From NCBI RefSeq assembly GCF_040225985.1, contig NZ_JBBPEU010000011.1, forward strand, positions 67,870 to 131,869: 64,000 bases of DNA, in the 5' to 3' direction. This document shows positions 42,773 through 51,271 of the stretch, piece by piece (position 1 is the first letter of the stretch; each line of letters opens with the position of its first letter). Source of the DNA: Shimia sp040225985. Lineage in GTDB: Bacteria; Pseudomonadota; Alphaproteobacteria; Rhodobacterales; Rhodobacteraceae. The position numbers and the translations under genes are program-made. The notes beneath the pieces are model-generated. The model saw only the letters and a list, made by a program, of their open reading frames with translations, did not search any database and was not told the origin of the DNA.

Positions 42773-43585
42773 TCACTTGTCTTCGTTCGGGCGCACCCGC
42801 GCAGCGGTCTTGTTGGCAAAGGCTTCCAGCCGTGCGCGCGCCGCCGGTTGCGTGTTCACCACACCCGCGACAACCGCCTCGGCATAGGCCGCATCCATGC
42901 CCGACATGTTGTTCAGGTGGCTGATGGCCGAACAGATCGCATAGTTGGTCAGCGGCAGGTTCTGTGCCACCTTGTCGGCCAGTTCCATCGCCTTGTCGAA
43001 ACTCGATCCCTCTGTCAGGTATTGCGCCAGCCCAAGGTCAACCGCCTCTTGTCCCTGATAAACACGGCCGGTCAGGATCATGTCGATCATGCGGTATTTG
43101 CCAATCATGTCGGACACGCGGATCGTCGCGCCCCCGCCGGTAAAGATGCCGCGCTGGCCTTCGGGCAGGGCAAAATAGGTCGTGTTGTCCATCACCCGCA
43201 CATGGGCGGCGCTGGCCAGTTCAAGGCCACCCCCGACAACTGCGCCTTTCAGCGCCGCGATCACCGGCACCCCGCCATATTCCATCTTGTTGAACGCCTC
43301 GTGCCAGCGCAGGCAGACATGCATGAAATCATCCGGGCTGCGATCCGCCTTCCAGTGCTCGACCAGATCCAGGCCCGCGCAAAAGTGATCTCCGGCCCCG
43401 GCCAGAACCACGGCCTTGACCCCGTTCTGGTGCGCACTGCTAAAGAAATTCACGAGTTCTTCAATTGTGGCCACGTCCAGCGCATTGCGCTTGGTCGGAC
43501 GGTTCAGGGTAACGACATAGACACCGTTGTCACGGATTTCGATATCGAGGTTTTCATAGCTGTGAGAGCCGATAACTTGCGCCAT
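42773..43585 (-). CDS. Crotonase family enzyme, possible methylthioacryloyl-CoA hydratase
   Basis: A 270-residue crotonase. Both catalytic glutamates are present (Glu122 in GGGLELAS and Glu142 in LPEGQRG), with the 20-residue spacing of enoyl-CoA hydratases, including DmdD (Glu121 and Glu141 there). The gene follows the DmdC-type dehydrogenase with a 53-bp gap, as dmdC and dmdD do in Ruegeria. I therefore suggest DmdD, the enzyme acting on methylthioacryloyl-CoA; a general enoyl-CoA hydratase is the alternative. The start is the ATG giving MAQVIGSHS. Confidence 0.75.
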   Translation of the reverse strand: MAQVIGSHSYENLDIEIRDNGVYVVTLNRPTKRNALDVATIEELVNFFSSAHQNGVKAVVLAGAGDHFCAGLDLVEHWKADRSPDDFMHVCLRWHEAFNKMEYGGVPVIAALKGAVVGGGLELASAAHVRVMDNTTYFALPEGQRGIFTGGGATIRVSDMIGKYRMIDMILTGRVYQGQEAVDLGLAQYLTEGSSFDKAMELADKVAQNLPLTNYAICSAISHLNNMSGMDAAYAEAVVAGVVNTQPAARARLEAFANKTAARVRPNEDK

Positions 43586-43638
43586 GAGAGAGCCTTTTCT
43601 GTAGTTGGGGCACAATCCCGTGCCGGATCAATTTGGGG

Positions 43639-45411
43639 TCAGACGGTGAGGACGGCATCCATGACGCTGGCACTGCCGCCCAGAACACGCGCACGTTCCG
43701 CCGCGCAATCCGCAAGGATATTTTGGGCATAAAACAGGGCGGTATCGATTTTCTGGGTCATGAACGCCGCGTCTTCGCCTTTAGCCAGTTCCGCCTCGGC
43801 AGCGAGGGCCGACCGGCCCAGTTGCCAGGCAACCGCCAGGTTGCCGCTCAGCATCAGGAAGGGTACCGCGCTGGCGAAGGCCGCGTTGGGGTTCTGCGGC
43901 GCCGTGTCCAGCATCCAGTCCAGACAGTCTTCATACCCTGCGCGAGCTTCGGACAGGCGTGCGCCAATGGCCTGCGCCTTGGCGCTGCCCGCCGCGAGGG
44001 CCATTTCGGTGTCGGCCACCAGCCCGGCAAAGATGCGGGCCGTTTCGCCCTTATCGCGCATGATCTTTCGCCCCAGAAGGTCATTCGCCTGAATTGCCGT
44101 GGTGCCTTCATAGATCGGCAGGATGCGGGCATCGCGATAGAACTGCGCCACGCCGGTTTCCTCGATAAACCCCATGCCGCCGTGGATCTGGACACCCGTC
44201 GAGGTGACCTCCAGCGACCGTTCGGTGCAATAGCCCTTGACCATCGGCACAAGGAATTCCGCCATGTCATGGGCAAGGCGCGCCTGTTCACCGGTGCCGT
44301 GATGGGACAGGTCCAACCATCCCGCCGTGGCCATGGCCAGCGCACGCCCGCCTTCGGTCAGGGCGCGCATCCGCATCAGCAAACGGCGCACATCGGGGTG
44401 GGCGATGATCGCCACCGCATCGCGGGTGCTGCCATCCACCGGGCGGCTTTGAACGCGGTCGGCGGCATAGGCCAGCGCATGTTGATAGGCCCGGTCGGAA
44501 ATGGCGATCCCCTGCACACCCACGGCAAAACGGGCTGCGGTCATCATCACGAACATGTACTCAAGGCCGCGGTTTTCCTCGCCTACGAGGAACCCGGTCG
44601 CGCCGTCGTAATCCAACACCGCCGTGGGGCTCGCGCGGACGCCAAGCTTGTGTTCGATGCTGACGCATTTCACGCCGTTGCGTGCACCCAACGTGCCATC
44701 TTCTTCGACAAAGAATTTCGGCACGATGAACAGACTAAGCCCCTTCGGCCCCTCGGGCGCACCGGGCGTGCGCGCAAGAACGAGGTGAATGATGTTCTCG
44801 CTCAGATCATGTTCACCGTAAGTGATGAAAATCTTGGTGCCGCTGACCGCATAGGTACCGTCGCCCTTGGGTTCGGCCTTGGTGCGCACACGGCCCAGAT
44901 CACTGCCGGCCTGTGGTTCGGTCAGGTTCATGGTACCGGTCCAGCGGCCCGCAATCATCGGTTCAAGATAGCGTTGCTTTTGGTCATCCGAACCCGACAG
45001 CAACAGCGCCTCGACCGCGCCGTCGGTCAAAAGCGGACACAGGCCAAAGCTCATATCCGCCGCGTTCAGAATCTCGGTGGCGGCCGCGCCCACCGCCTTG
45101 GGCAGACCCATGCCCCCGAAATCGGCGGGGTGGGACAGGCTTTGCCAGCCCATTTCAACGAATTGGTCATAGGCGGCCTTGTAGGCGTCCGGCTGGATCA
45201 CCCGTTCTCCGTCAAACCGTGCACCGGTTTCGTCACCGACAACGGACAGGGGAGAGATCACTTCGGCGCAGAAGCGCCCCAGACCTTCCAGCGCCGCTGC
45301 CGCATCGTCTGAGTCGATCCCTTCATACGCATCAAGAGCGGTAACGTCGCCCCAGGACGACAGATGTTGAATGTTGAAAAGGATATCCCGCACAGGGGCC
45401 TGATAAGCCAT
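43639..45411 (-). CDS. dmdC: Acyl-CoA dehydrogenase, probable methylmercaptopropionyl-CoA dehydrogenase DmdC
   Basis: A 590-residue acyl-CoA dehydrogenase with the long C-terminal domain of the DmdC/AcdA type. It begins MAYQAPVRDILFNIQHL and carries the catalytic base in PIYEGTTAIQ at Glu435, the number reported for Ruegeria DmdC. It would oxidise 3-methylmercaptopropionyl-CoA to methylthioacryloyl-CoA in DMSP demethylation. DmdA and DmdB are not in the window, and Roseobacters carry several paralogues of this family, so the specific substrate is probable, not certain. Confidence 0.8.
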   Translation of the reverse strand: MAYQAPVRDILFNIQHLSSWGDVTALDAYEGIDSDDAAAALEGLGRFCAEVISPLSVVGDETGARFDGERVIQPDAYKAAYDQFVEMGWQSLSHPADFGGMGLPKAVGAAATEILNAADMSFGLCPLLTDGAVEALLLSGSDDQKQRYLEPMIAGRWTGTMNLTEPQAGSDLGRVRTKAEPKGDGTYAVSGTKIFITYGEHDLSENIIHLVLARTPGAPEGPKGLSLFIVPKFFVEEDGTLGARNGVKCVSIEHKLGVRASPTAVLDYDGATGFLVGEENRGLEYMFVMMTAARFAVGVQGIAISDRAYQHALAYAADRVQSRPVDGSTRDAVAIIAHPDVRRLLMRMRALTEGGRALAMATAGWLDLSHHGTGEQARLAHDMAEFLVPMVKGYCTERSLEVTSTGVQIHGGMGFIEETGVAQFYRDARILPIYEGTTAIQANDLLGRKIMRDKGETARIFAGLVADTEMALAAGSAKAQAIGARLSEARAGYEDCLDWMLDTAPQNPNAAFASAVPFLMLSGNLAVAWQLGRSALAAEAELAKGEDAAFMTQKIDTALFYAQNILADCAAERARVLGGSASVMDAVLTV

Positions 45412-45514
45412 GTCCAGCTCCTTGAGCTATTGTTTCTTCATGCCAACTATAGCTTGTGATTTACAGAATCCACGTTCAATAAGGACAAAATCTTTTCCAA
45501 AAGTGACAACCAGC

Positions 45515-46549
45515 GTGCCAACTCCACCGATATACGCCGCGAACCCGACCCAACTGGCCACGGTTTCGTGGGCCTTTGTTGAGGACTGGATCGCGGGATT
45601 GCAAACCTGCTGCAACGCGGCGCACCTGGACTCGATCCTTGAACGCGCCGGATTGCAATCCAGCAGCGGGCAACATGCACGGCGCGTGACGCTGGATCAA
45701 ATGGTGCGGCTTTACCAGATTGCCGCGATTGAGACCGAAGACGAGATGACCGGCCTCTGGAGCCGCACCATCCGTCCCCGCGCCTTGCAGCATCTTTTGA
45801 CCACGATCCGCGAGTCCACCTCGCTTGCAGCGGCACTCTATCGTTATTCGACCTTCTGGAACCTCTTGCTTGACGATTACCGGTTCGAGCTGGAAACAGG
45901 GGATGCCACCACAGCACTGCACCTATTGCCGCGCGGGCGCCAACAGTCGCAGCGGTTTGGGCACATGCTGATCCTGAAGCTGGCGCATGGGTTGGCATCG
46001 TGGATGGCCGGTTACGAGGTACGGGTTCAGGCGGTCCAGTTCGGATTTGGACGTCCGCGCTTTGCGCCGGATTACAACGTCATCTTCCCCGCCCCGGTCC
46101 GTTTCGGCGCGCCGCATTCGGCCATTGTCTTTGCCGCACGCACGATTGACCCGTTCGGGCCACGCACCAACGCCGATCTGCACGCCTTTCTGGAAAGCGC
46201 GCCCCGTGACTGGTTGTTCACCGGCATGCGCGAACATACCCAATCCCTGCGCGTGCGCGAATTCCTCTACCGCACCGACTGGCAAGAGGCGTATCTCGAA
46301 AATGCCGCGCGCGCGCTCAAGGTCACGCCCCGCACGCTGATGCGCCGCCTGTCCGCCGAAGACAGTTCCTTTCAAGCCATCAAGGACGACCTGCGCCGCG
46401 ATCTTGCCATCCGAGGTTTGCAGGCCGGGGACAAAAGCATCGAAGAAATTTCTCAGGATGTCGGCTTTTCCTCGTCCGCGAATTTCCACCGCGCTTTTCT
46501 CCGGTGGACCGGCGTCACCCCGAGCAGCTATCGCCAGTCGATGAAATAG
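45515..46549 (+). CDS. AraC family transcriptional regulator
   Basis: A 344-residue regulator (from GTG 45515). The N-terminal arabinose-binding-like domain (about 15-205) begins ATVSWAFVEDWIAGLQ; the C-terminal AraC helix-turn-helix pair is at about 245-340 (LENAARALKVTPRTLMRRLSAEDSSFQAIKDDLRRDLA and SIEEISQDVGFSSSANFHRAFLRWTGVTPSSYR). The start is uncertain: ATG 45440 would add 25 residues without a clear ribosome site. It is divergent from dmdC with a short gap and probably controls it. Confidence 0.83.
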   Translation: MPTPPIYAANPTQLATVSWAFVEDWIAGLQTCCNAAHLDSILERAGLQSSSGQHARRVTLDQMVRLYQIAAIETEDEMTGLWSRTIRPRALQHLLTTIRESTSLAAALYRYSTFWNLLLDDYRFELETGDATTALHLLPRGRQQSQRFGHMLILKLAHGLASWMAGYEVRVQAVQFGFGRPRFAPDYNVIFPAPVRFGAPHSAIVFAARTIDPFGPRTNADLHAFLESAPRDWLFTGMREHTQSLRVREFLYRTDWQEAYLENAARALKVTPRTLMRRLSAEDSSFQAIKDDLRRDLAIRGLQAGDKSIEEISQDVGFSSSANFHRAFLRWTGVTPSSYRQSMK

Positions 46550-46626
46550 GTTGCGGGCAAGGGTGCTCACGACTTTTTTTGCCAAAGGCCCTAACCCATT
46601 CTCGCGCGAGTTGCTAAGAAACCCCA

Positions 46627-47613
46627 ATGGCGTTTTTTGACAATCTCCGCGCGACCGCGATGCCCTCTGACACCGACCCGGCCACCCCCGTGCCGGTCCG
46701 GCTTGAGATCTTTGTCCAGTCGCGGTTTTCGCAGCTCGAACTGTCCTCGGTCACGGCCGCGCTTGAAATCGCCAATGATGTGCAGCCTCGCTTTCGGTTT
46801 GAATGGAGCTTTGTCTCGGATACGCCGGGCCTGATCTCGAACCGCAACATTCTGGTGCGGGCGGAACCAGCCATCGACGGTGAATTGCTCAAGGATTGCC
46901 TGATCGTGCTGGGCGGGGCGGGTTGTGTTGCGGAGGGCTGGATGCGGCGGGTGCGCGCCATGCAAATACAAAGCCGACCCGTGGTTCTGTTTTCGGACGC
47001 CGCTACCGAATATGCCAAGCAAAAGAAGACAGGGTTCTATCCGGCCACGACCCATTGGCGCGATATTCCGATCCTGAACGAAATCGGGGACTTTGCGGAT
47101 ATGTCTACTCAATTAGGGGAATACACCACCGGTATTCTTACATGTGCGGGACGCGGGTTTGCCATCGAGGCCGCGTTCAACCTTGTCGCAGAGTGTCTGA
47201 ACCCGCAGGAACGCGCGGAAATGGCCAGTCTTCTCATGCTGGATCGTGTGCGGGGGTTTGACCGCGAACAGCCGATCCATCAAGAACAAGGCAACACCTT
47301 CCTTGAAGGGCCCTTGCAGAAAGCCTTGCAATTGATGGAAGAAACCATCGAGGCCCCTTTGCAGATCAGCGAATTGACGCAACAAATCGGGGTTTCGCCA
47401 CGACAGTTGGAACGCCTGTTCAAGATCCAGCTGAACAGTTCGCCCGCCAAGACCTATAAGATGCTCAGATTGAAAAGGGCCCGGTCTCTGATCCTCGAGA
47501 CGCGGATGTCACTGCTGGATATCGCGATTGCCTGCGGGTTTTCGGGCACGTCATCCATGTCCAAAGCCTTTCGCCAGAGCTTTGGCGTGTCACCGAACCA
47601 GTTGCGGAAATAG
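46627..47613 (+). CDS. GlxA family transcriptional regulator (DJ-1/PfpI plus AraC domains)
   Basis: A 328-residue regulator. Residues about 22-200 form a DJ-1/PfpI-like sensor domain (RLEIFVQSRFSQLELSSVTAALEIAN, LIVLGGAGC, LTCAGRGFAIEAAFNLVAE). Residues about 225-325 form an AraC DNA-binding domain (ISELTQQIGVSPRQLERLFKIQLNSSPAKTYK). This GlxA-type architecture often controls glnT-glxBCD or glycine-betaine genes, and here it lies near such a module. The usual DJ-1 catalytic cysteine elbow is only partly kept. Confidence 0.87.
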   Translation: MAFFDNLRATAMPSDTDPATPVPVRLEIFVQSRFSQLELSSVTAALEIANDVQPRFRFEWSFVSDTPGLISNRNILVRAEPAIDGELLKDCLIVLGGAGCVAEGWMRRVRAMQIQSRPVVLFSDAATEYAKQKKTGFYPATTHWRDIPILNEIGDFADMSTQLGEYTTGILTCAGRGFAIEAAFNLVAECLNPQERAEMASLLMLDRVRGFDREQPIHQEQGNTFLEGPLQKALQLMEETIEAPLQISELTQQIGVSPRQLERLFKIQLNSSPAKTYKMLRLKRARSLILETRMSLLDIAIACGFSGTSSMSKAFRQSFGVSPNQLRK

Positions 47614-47694
47614 TTTGGTGCGGGGCAATGCTCCGAGGATGCACGCCCCGCGGGTCAGACCGGCAGACGGGAACAGCAATGCCGGCCTGTATCT

Positions 47695-47778
47695 TCAGAC
47701 AAACTGAAGAATAACGGCTGGCAGTCCCAGCATACCTACGATTATCAGCGTGGCCGACAGGGCAAGTCCTTTGAACAT
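47695..47778 (-). CDS. Possible 27-residue single-helix membrane peptide
   Basis: A short frame starting MFKGLALSATLIIVGMLGLP and ending LQFV. It is one continuous hydrophobic helix with a single positive charge at the N-terminus, which predicts an Nin-Cout membrane peptide. A good ribosome site (TGAGGAG) lies 9 bases upstream of the ATG. A 7-bp hairpin (TCTTCAG at 47692-47698 with CTGAAGA at 47704-47710) covers its stop codon and could end the transcript. It lies 135 bp downstream of the GlnT/GmaS gene on the same strand. I recognise no family. Confidence 0.45.
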   Translation of the reverse strand: MFKGLALSATLIIVGMLGLPAVILQFV

Positions 47779-47913
47779 TGGTGCGCGCTCCTCAACAAGA
47801 TTTCCTGGATGAACAGCTAGCCCTGCCTCCGCCCCCAGACATGCGGCAGCACGTCGCACCAAGCGAGATTTTCGCCTCCCTATTTTCCGGACCGCACCCA
47901 AGGTCGCGGCACA

Positions 47914-49230
47914 TCAGATATCAAGCGTGTTTTCCTTTTCCCAACGCGAGAAATGCGACACGAAAGAGGTCCATTCCTGATGCTTCATCTTGATGTAAGA
48001 GGCTGCGAACTCTGCGCCGAGCTTATCCTTCAGGACATCGTCATCATCAAAGGCGCGGACCGCATCCAGCATGTTCAGCGGCAGGCGCGGTGCATCCTTG
48101 ACCAGATGGCCCTCGGCATACATGTCGATGTCGTAACGCGGGCCGGGATCGGCTTTGGTCTTGATGCCCGACAGCCCCGCCGCGATGATTACCGCCTGCA
48201 ACAGGTACGGGTTCACGGCCCCGTCCGGCAGGCGCAGCTCGAACCGCCCCGGTCCTGGCACGCGCACCATATGCGTACGGTTGTTGCCGGTCCATGTCAC
48301 GGTATTGGGCGCCCATGTCGCCCCCGACAAGGTACGCGGCGCGTTGATACGCTTGTAGCTATTCACGGTTGGGTTGGTGATCGCGGCCAGTGCCTCGGCA
48401 TGTTGCATGATCCCGCCAAGAAAATACCCGCCCTGTTCTGACAGACCAACCTCTCCGATCTGCCCGCCGGCGTCGCCGGCAAAGGCGTTGGTCTTGCCGT
48501 CCAGATCCCAGACCGAGATATGGGCGTGACAGCCATTGCCGGTCAGCCCCTCGACCGGTTTTGGCATGAAGGTCGCGCGGAAGCCGTGTTTCTCGGCCAC
48601 GGATTTAACCATGAATTTGAAAAACGAATGGCGGTCTGCCGTCACAAGCGCATCGTCGAACTCCCAGTTCATTTCGAACTGGCCATTGGCGTCCTCGTGG
48701 TCGTTCTGGTACGGCCCCCAGCCCAGATCTAGCATGTAGTCGCAAATCTCTGCCACAACATCATAGCGCCGCATCACGGCCTGCTGGTCGTAACAGGGTT
48801 TTTCGGCAGTATCGAACGGGTCCGAAATCTGGTCGCCTTCGGGGGTCAGCAGGAAGAATTCGGCCTCGATCCCGGTTTTGACGCGCAGCCCTGCCTCGGC
48901 TGCCTCGGCTACCAGTTTCCGCAAGACGTTGCGCGGTGCCTGTGCGACCGGCTGGCTCTCCATCACACAATCGGCGGGCACCCAGGCCACCTCGGGTTTC
49001 CACGGCAGCTGAATCACCGCCGACGGGTCCGGCAAGGCCAGCATGTCGGGATGCGCGGGCGTCATGTCGAACCAAGTGGCAAAGCCGGCAAAGCCCGCCC
49101 CCTCTTCCTCCATATCGGCGATGGCCTGCGCAGGCACAAGCTTGGCGCGCTGTCCTCCGAAGAGATCGGTGTAGGACACCATGAAGTATTTAACGCCGTT
49201 GTCCTCGGCAAATTTCGCAAGAATGCTCAT
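47914..49230 (-). CDS. glnT: Glutamine-synthetase-family ligase (GlnT / gamma-glutamylmethylamide synthetase GmaS)
   Basis: A 438-residue glutamine synthetase homologue of the GlnT/GmaS type. ATP/glutamate-site motifs include GIEAEFFLL, NGCHAHISVWD and FELRLPDGAVNPYLL. Next to MgsABC-like genes such a ligase either makes gamma-glutamylmethylamide from glutamate and methylamine (GmaS) or has a GlnT role in ammonium assimilation. Sequence by eye does not decide. It is the last main gene of a four-gene minus-strand unit. Confidence 0.87.
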   Translation of the reverse strand: MSILAKFAEDNGVKYFMVSYTDLFGGQRAKLVPAQAIADMEEEGAGFAGFATWFDMTPAHPDMLALPDPSAVIQLPWKPEVAWVPADCVMESQPVAQAPRNVLRKLVAEAAEAGLRVKTGIEAEFFLLTPEGDQISDPFDTAEKPCYDQQAVMRRYDVVAEICDYMLDLGWGPYQNDHEDANGQFEMNWEFDDALVTADRHSFFKFMVKSVAEKHGFRATFMPKPVEGLTGNGCHAHISVWDLDGKTNAFAGDAGGQIGEVGLSEQGGYFLGGIMQHAEALAAITNPTVNSYKRINAPRTLSGATWAPNTVTWTGNNRTHMVRVPGPGRFELRLPDGAVNPYLLQAVIIAAGLSGIKTKADPGPRYDIDMYAEGHLVKDAPRLPLNMLDAVRAFDDDDVLKDKLGAEFAASYIKMKHQEWTSFVSHFSRWEKENTLDI

Positions 49231-49245
49231 GTTGTTACCCCTGTC

Positions 49246-50571
49246 TCAAAAGCCCGGCTTACCCGGATACCAGTTGGTGCCCGCCAGAGGCACCTGCGCC
49301 ATCGCAGCGGCCTCCATGGTCAGCGCGCAAAGGTCCTCGGGTTCAAGATTGTGCACGTGGTTGTGGCCGCAGGCGCGGGCCAGCGTCTGGCATTCCAGCG
49401 TGAGCACGTTCAGATAGTTACGCAGCCTGCGCCCGGCTGCCTCGGGATCAAGCCGCGCCATCAACTCGGGATCCTGTGTGGTGATCCCCGCCGGATCGCG
49501 GCCCTCGTGCCAGTCATCATAGGCACCGGTGGTGGTGCCCAGTTTTTGGTATTCCGCCTCCCATTTCGGGTCGTTGTCGCCCAGCGCGACAAGCGCCGCA
49601 GTGCCGATCGACACTGCATCGGCCCCCAGCGCCAACGCCTTGGCCACATCTGCGCCGGTACGAATCCCGCCAGACACCACCAGTTGCACCTCGCGGTGCA
49701 GCCCCAGATCCTGAAGCGCCTGAACGGCGGGACGGATACAGGCCAGCGTCGGTTGCCCGACATGTTCGATAAAGACGTCCTGCGTGGCTGCCGTGCCGCC
49801 CTGCATACCATCCAGCACGATCACATCGGCCCCGGCCTTCACCGCCAGCGCCGTGTCGTAGTAAGGGCGTGCACCGCCCACCTTGATGTAGATGGGTTTT
49901 TCCCAGTTGGTGATCTCGCGCAGTTCAAGGATCTTGATCTCGAGATCGTCCGGCCCAGTCCAGTCGGGATGGCGACAGGCGGACCGCTGGTCGATGCCTT
50001 CTGGCAGATCGCGCATGCCCGCAACGCGTTCGGTGATCTTCTGGCCCAGCAACATGCCGCCCCCGCCGGGTTTGGCCCCCTGCCCGACCACAACTTCGAT
50101 CGCATCCGCACGGCGCAGGTCGTCCGGGTTCATGCCATAGCGGCTGGGCAGGTACTGATAGACCAGTTTTTCCGAATGGCCGCGTTCCTCTTCGGTCATG
50201 CCGCCATCGCCGGTGGTGGTCGATGTGCCGGCCATGGTCGCGCCGCGGCCCAGCGCCTCTTTGGCGGGGCCCGAGAGCGAGCCAAATGACATGCCCGCAA
50301 TGGTGATCGGGATTTTCAGCTCGATCGGTTTCGAGGCAAACCGCGTGCCCAGCGTGACCGAGGTTTCGCATTTTTCGCGATATCCTTCGAGGGGATAGCG
50401 GCTCATTGAGGCACCCAGAAACAGCAGGTCATCGAAATGCGGCACCCGCCGTTTCGCACCGCCGCCGCGAATGTCGTAGATGCCTGTGGCAGCCGCGCGC
50501 CGGATTTCCGAATTAATCTCGTTCGAAAACGTCCAGGACTGGCGCGGTTCGGTGTTCGGAGTCTTTTCCAT
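49246..50571 (-). CDS. mgsC: FMN-binding glutamate synthase-like protein (MgsC / GlxD)
   Basis: A 441-residue flavoprotein corresponding to the central FMN domain of glutamate synthase. It shows KIPITIAGMSFGSLSGPAKEALGRGA, GQGAKPGGGGMLLG, the glycine-rich DGMQGGTAATQDVF, and SGGIRTGADVAKALALGADAVSIGTAAL. With MgsA and MgsB it forms a split glutamate-synthase-like enzyme; in the N-methylglutamate pathway this is N-methylglutamate synthase. A longer frame overlapping MgsB was rejected because ATG 50571 gives the natural N-terminus MEKTPNTEP. Confidence 0.88.
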   Translation of the reverse strand: MEKTPNTEPRQSWTFSNEINSEIRRAAATGIYDIRGGGAKRRVPHFDDLLFLGASMSRYPLEGYREKCETSVTLGTRFASKPIELKIPITIAGMSFGSLSGPAKEALGRGATMAGTSTTTGDGGMTEEERGHSEKLVYQYLPSRYGMNPDDLRRADAIEVVVGQGAKPGGGGMLLGQKITERVAGMRDLPEGIDQRSACRHPDWTGPDDLEIKILELREITNWEKPIYIKVGGARPYYDTALAVKAGADVIVLDGMQGGTAATQDVFIEHVGQPTLACIRPAVQALQDLGLHREVQLVVSGGIRTGADVAKALALGADAVSIGTAALVALGDNDPKWEAEYQKLGTTTGAYDDWHEGRDPAGITTQDPELMARLDPEAAGRRLRNYLNVLTLECQTLARACGHNHVHNLEPEDLCALTMEAAAMAQVPLAGTNWYPGKPGF

Positions 50572-50581
50572 TGCGCTCTCC

Positions 50582-51268
50582 TCAGTAGGCGGCGGCGTTG
50601 TCGATGTTGAAATTGTAGAGCTTGCGTGCCGAGCCATAGCGGCGGAATTCTTCGGGGCGCGCATCGGCCCCAGCCCGCACCAGAAGCTCGGCCAACAGAT
50701 CCAGATGTTCGGCGCGCATCTCTTTTTCGATGCAATCCGCCCCGAGAGATTTTACATCCCCCCGCACAAAAAGCCGCGCCTCATAGAGCGAGTCGCCCAG
50801 CGCATCGCCCGCATCGCCCAGCACAACAAGATTACCCTTTTGCGCCATGAAAGCGGACATGTGCCCGATATTGCCGTGCACCACGATGTCGATCCCCTTC
50901 ATCGAGATACCACAGCGCGACGAGGCATTGCCCTTGATGTTCAAAAGCCCCCCGTGCCCTGTGGCGCCGGCGTATTGGCTGGCATCGCCTTCAATTGTCA
51001 CGACGCCGGACATCATGTTTTCGGCCACACCGGGGCCAGCGGACCCTTTGACGGTGACGGACGCGTCCTTGTTCATGCCCGCGCAGTAGTATCCGGTCGA
51101 CCCGCGCACGGTGACATCCAACGGCCCATCCAGACCGCAGGCCACGGCATGACTGCCGCGCGGGTTCTCGATGACATGAGGTTCATTCGCACCGGTCTTG
51201 GCGGCGGTCTGTAGGGTGGTATTGACCTCGCGCAGGGCGGTGTCTGACATATCCAGAGTGACAGTCAT
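50582..51268 (-). CDS. mgsB: GXGXG domain protein (MgsB / GlxC)
   Basis: A 228-residue protein built of the right-handed beta-helix repeats of the glutamate synthase C-terminal domain: GSTGYYCAGMN, GSAGPGVAENMMSG, GDASQYAGATGHGG, GNASSRCGISMKG and GNIGHMSAFMAQKG. It should act as the structural link between MgsA and MgsC, without its own active site. It starts 3 bases after the mgsA stop. Confidence 0.88.
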   Translation of the reverse strand: MTVTLDMSDTALREVNTTLQTAAKTGANEPHVIENPRGSHAVACGLDGPLDVTVRGSTGYYCAGMNKDASVTVKGSAGPGVAENMMSGVVTIEGDASQYAGATGHGGLLNIKGNASSRCGISMKGIDIVVHGNIGHMSAFMAQKGNLVVLGDAGDALGDSLYEARLFVRGDVKSLGADCIEKEMRAEHLDLLAELLVRAGADARPEEFRRYGSARKLYNFNIDNAAAY

Positions 51269-51271
51269 GGC

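Noticed and set aside
43633..45312. A 559-codon plus-strand frame opposite dmdC
   Set aside because: It is antisense to a confidently identified gene, has His/Arg/Gly-rich low-complexity composition typical of GC-rich shadow frames, and no ribosome site.
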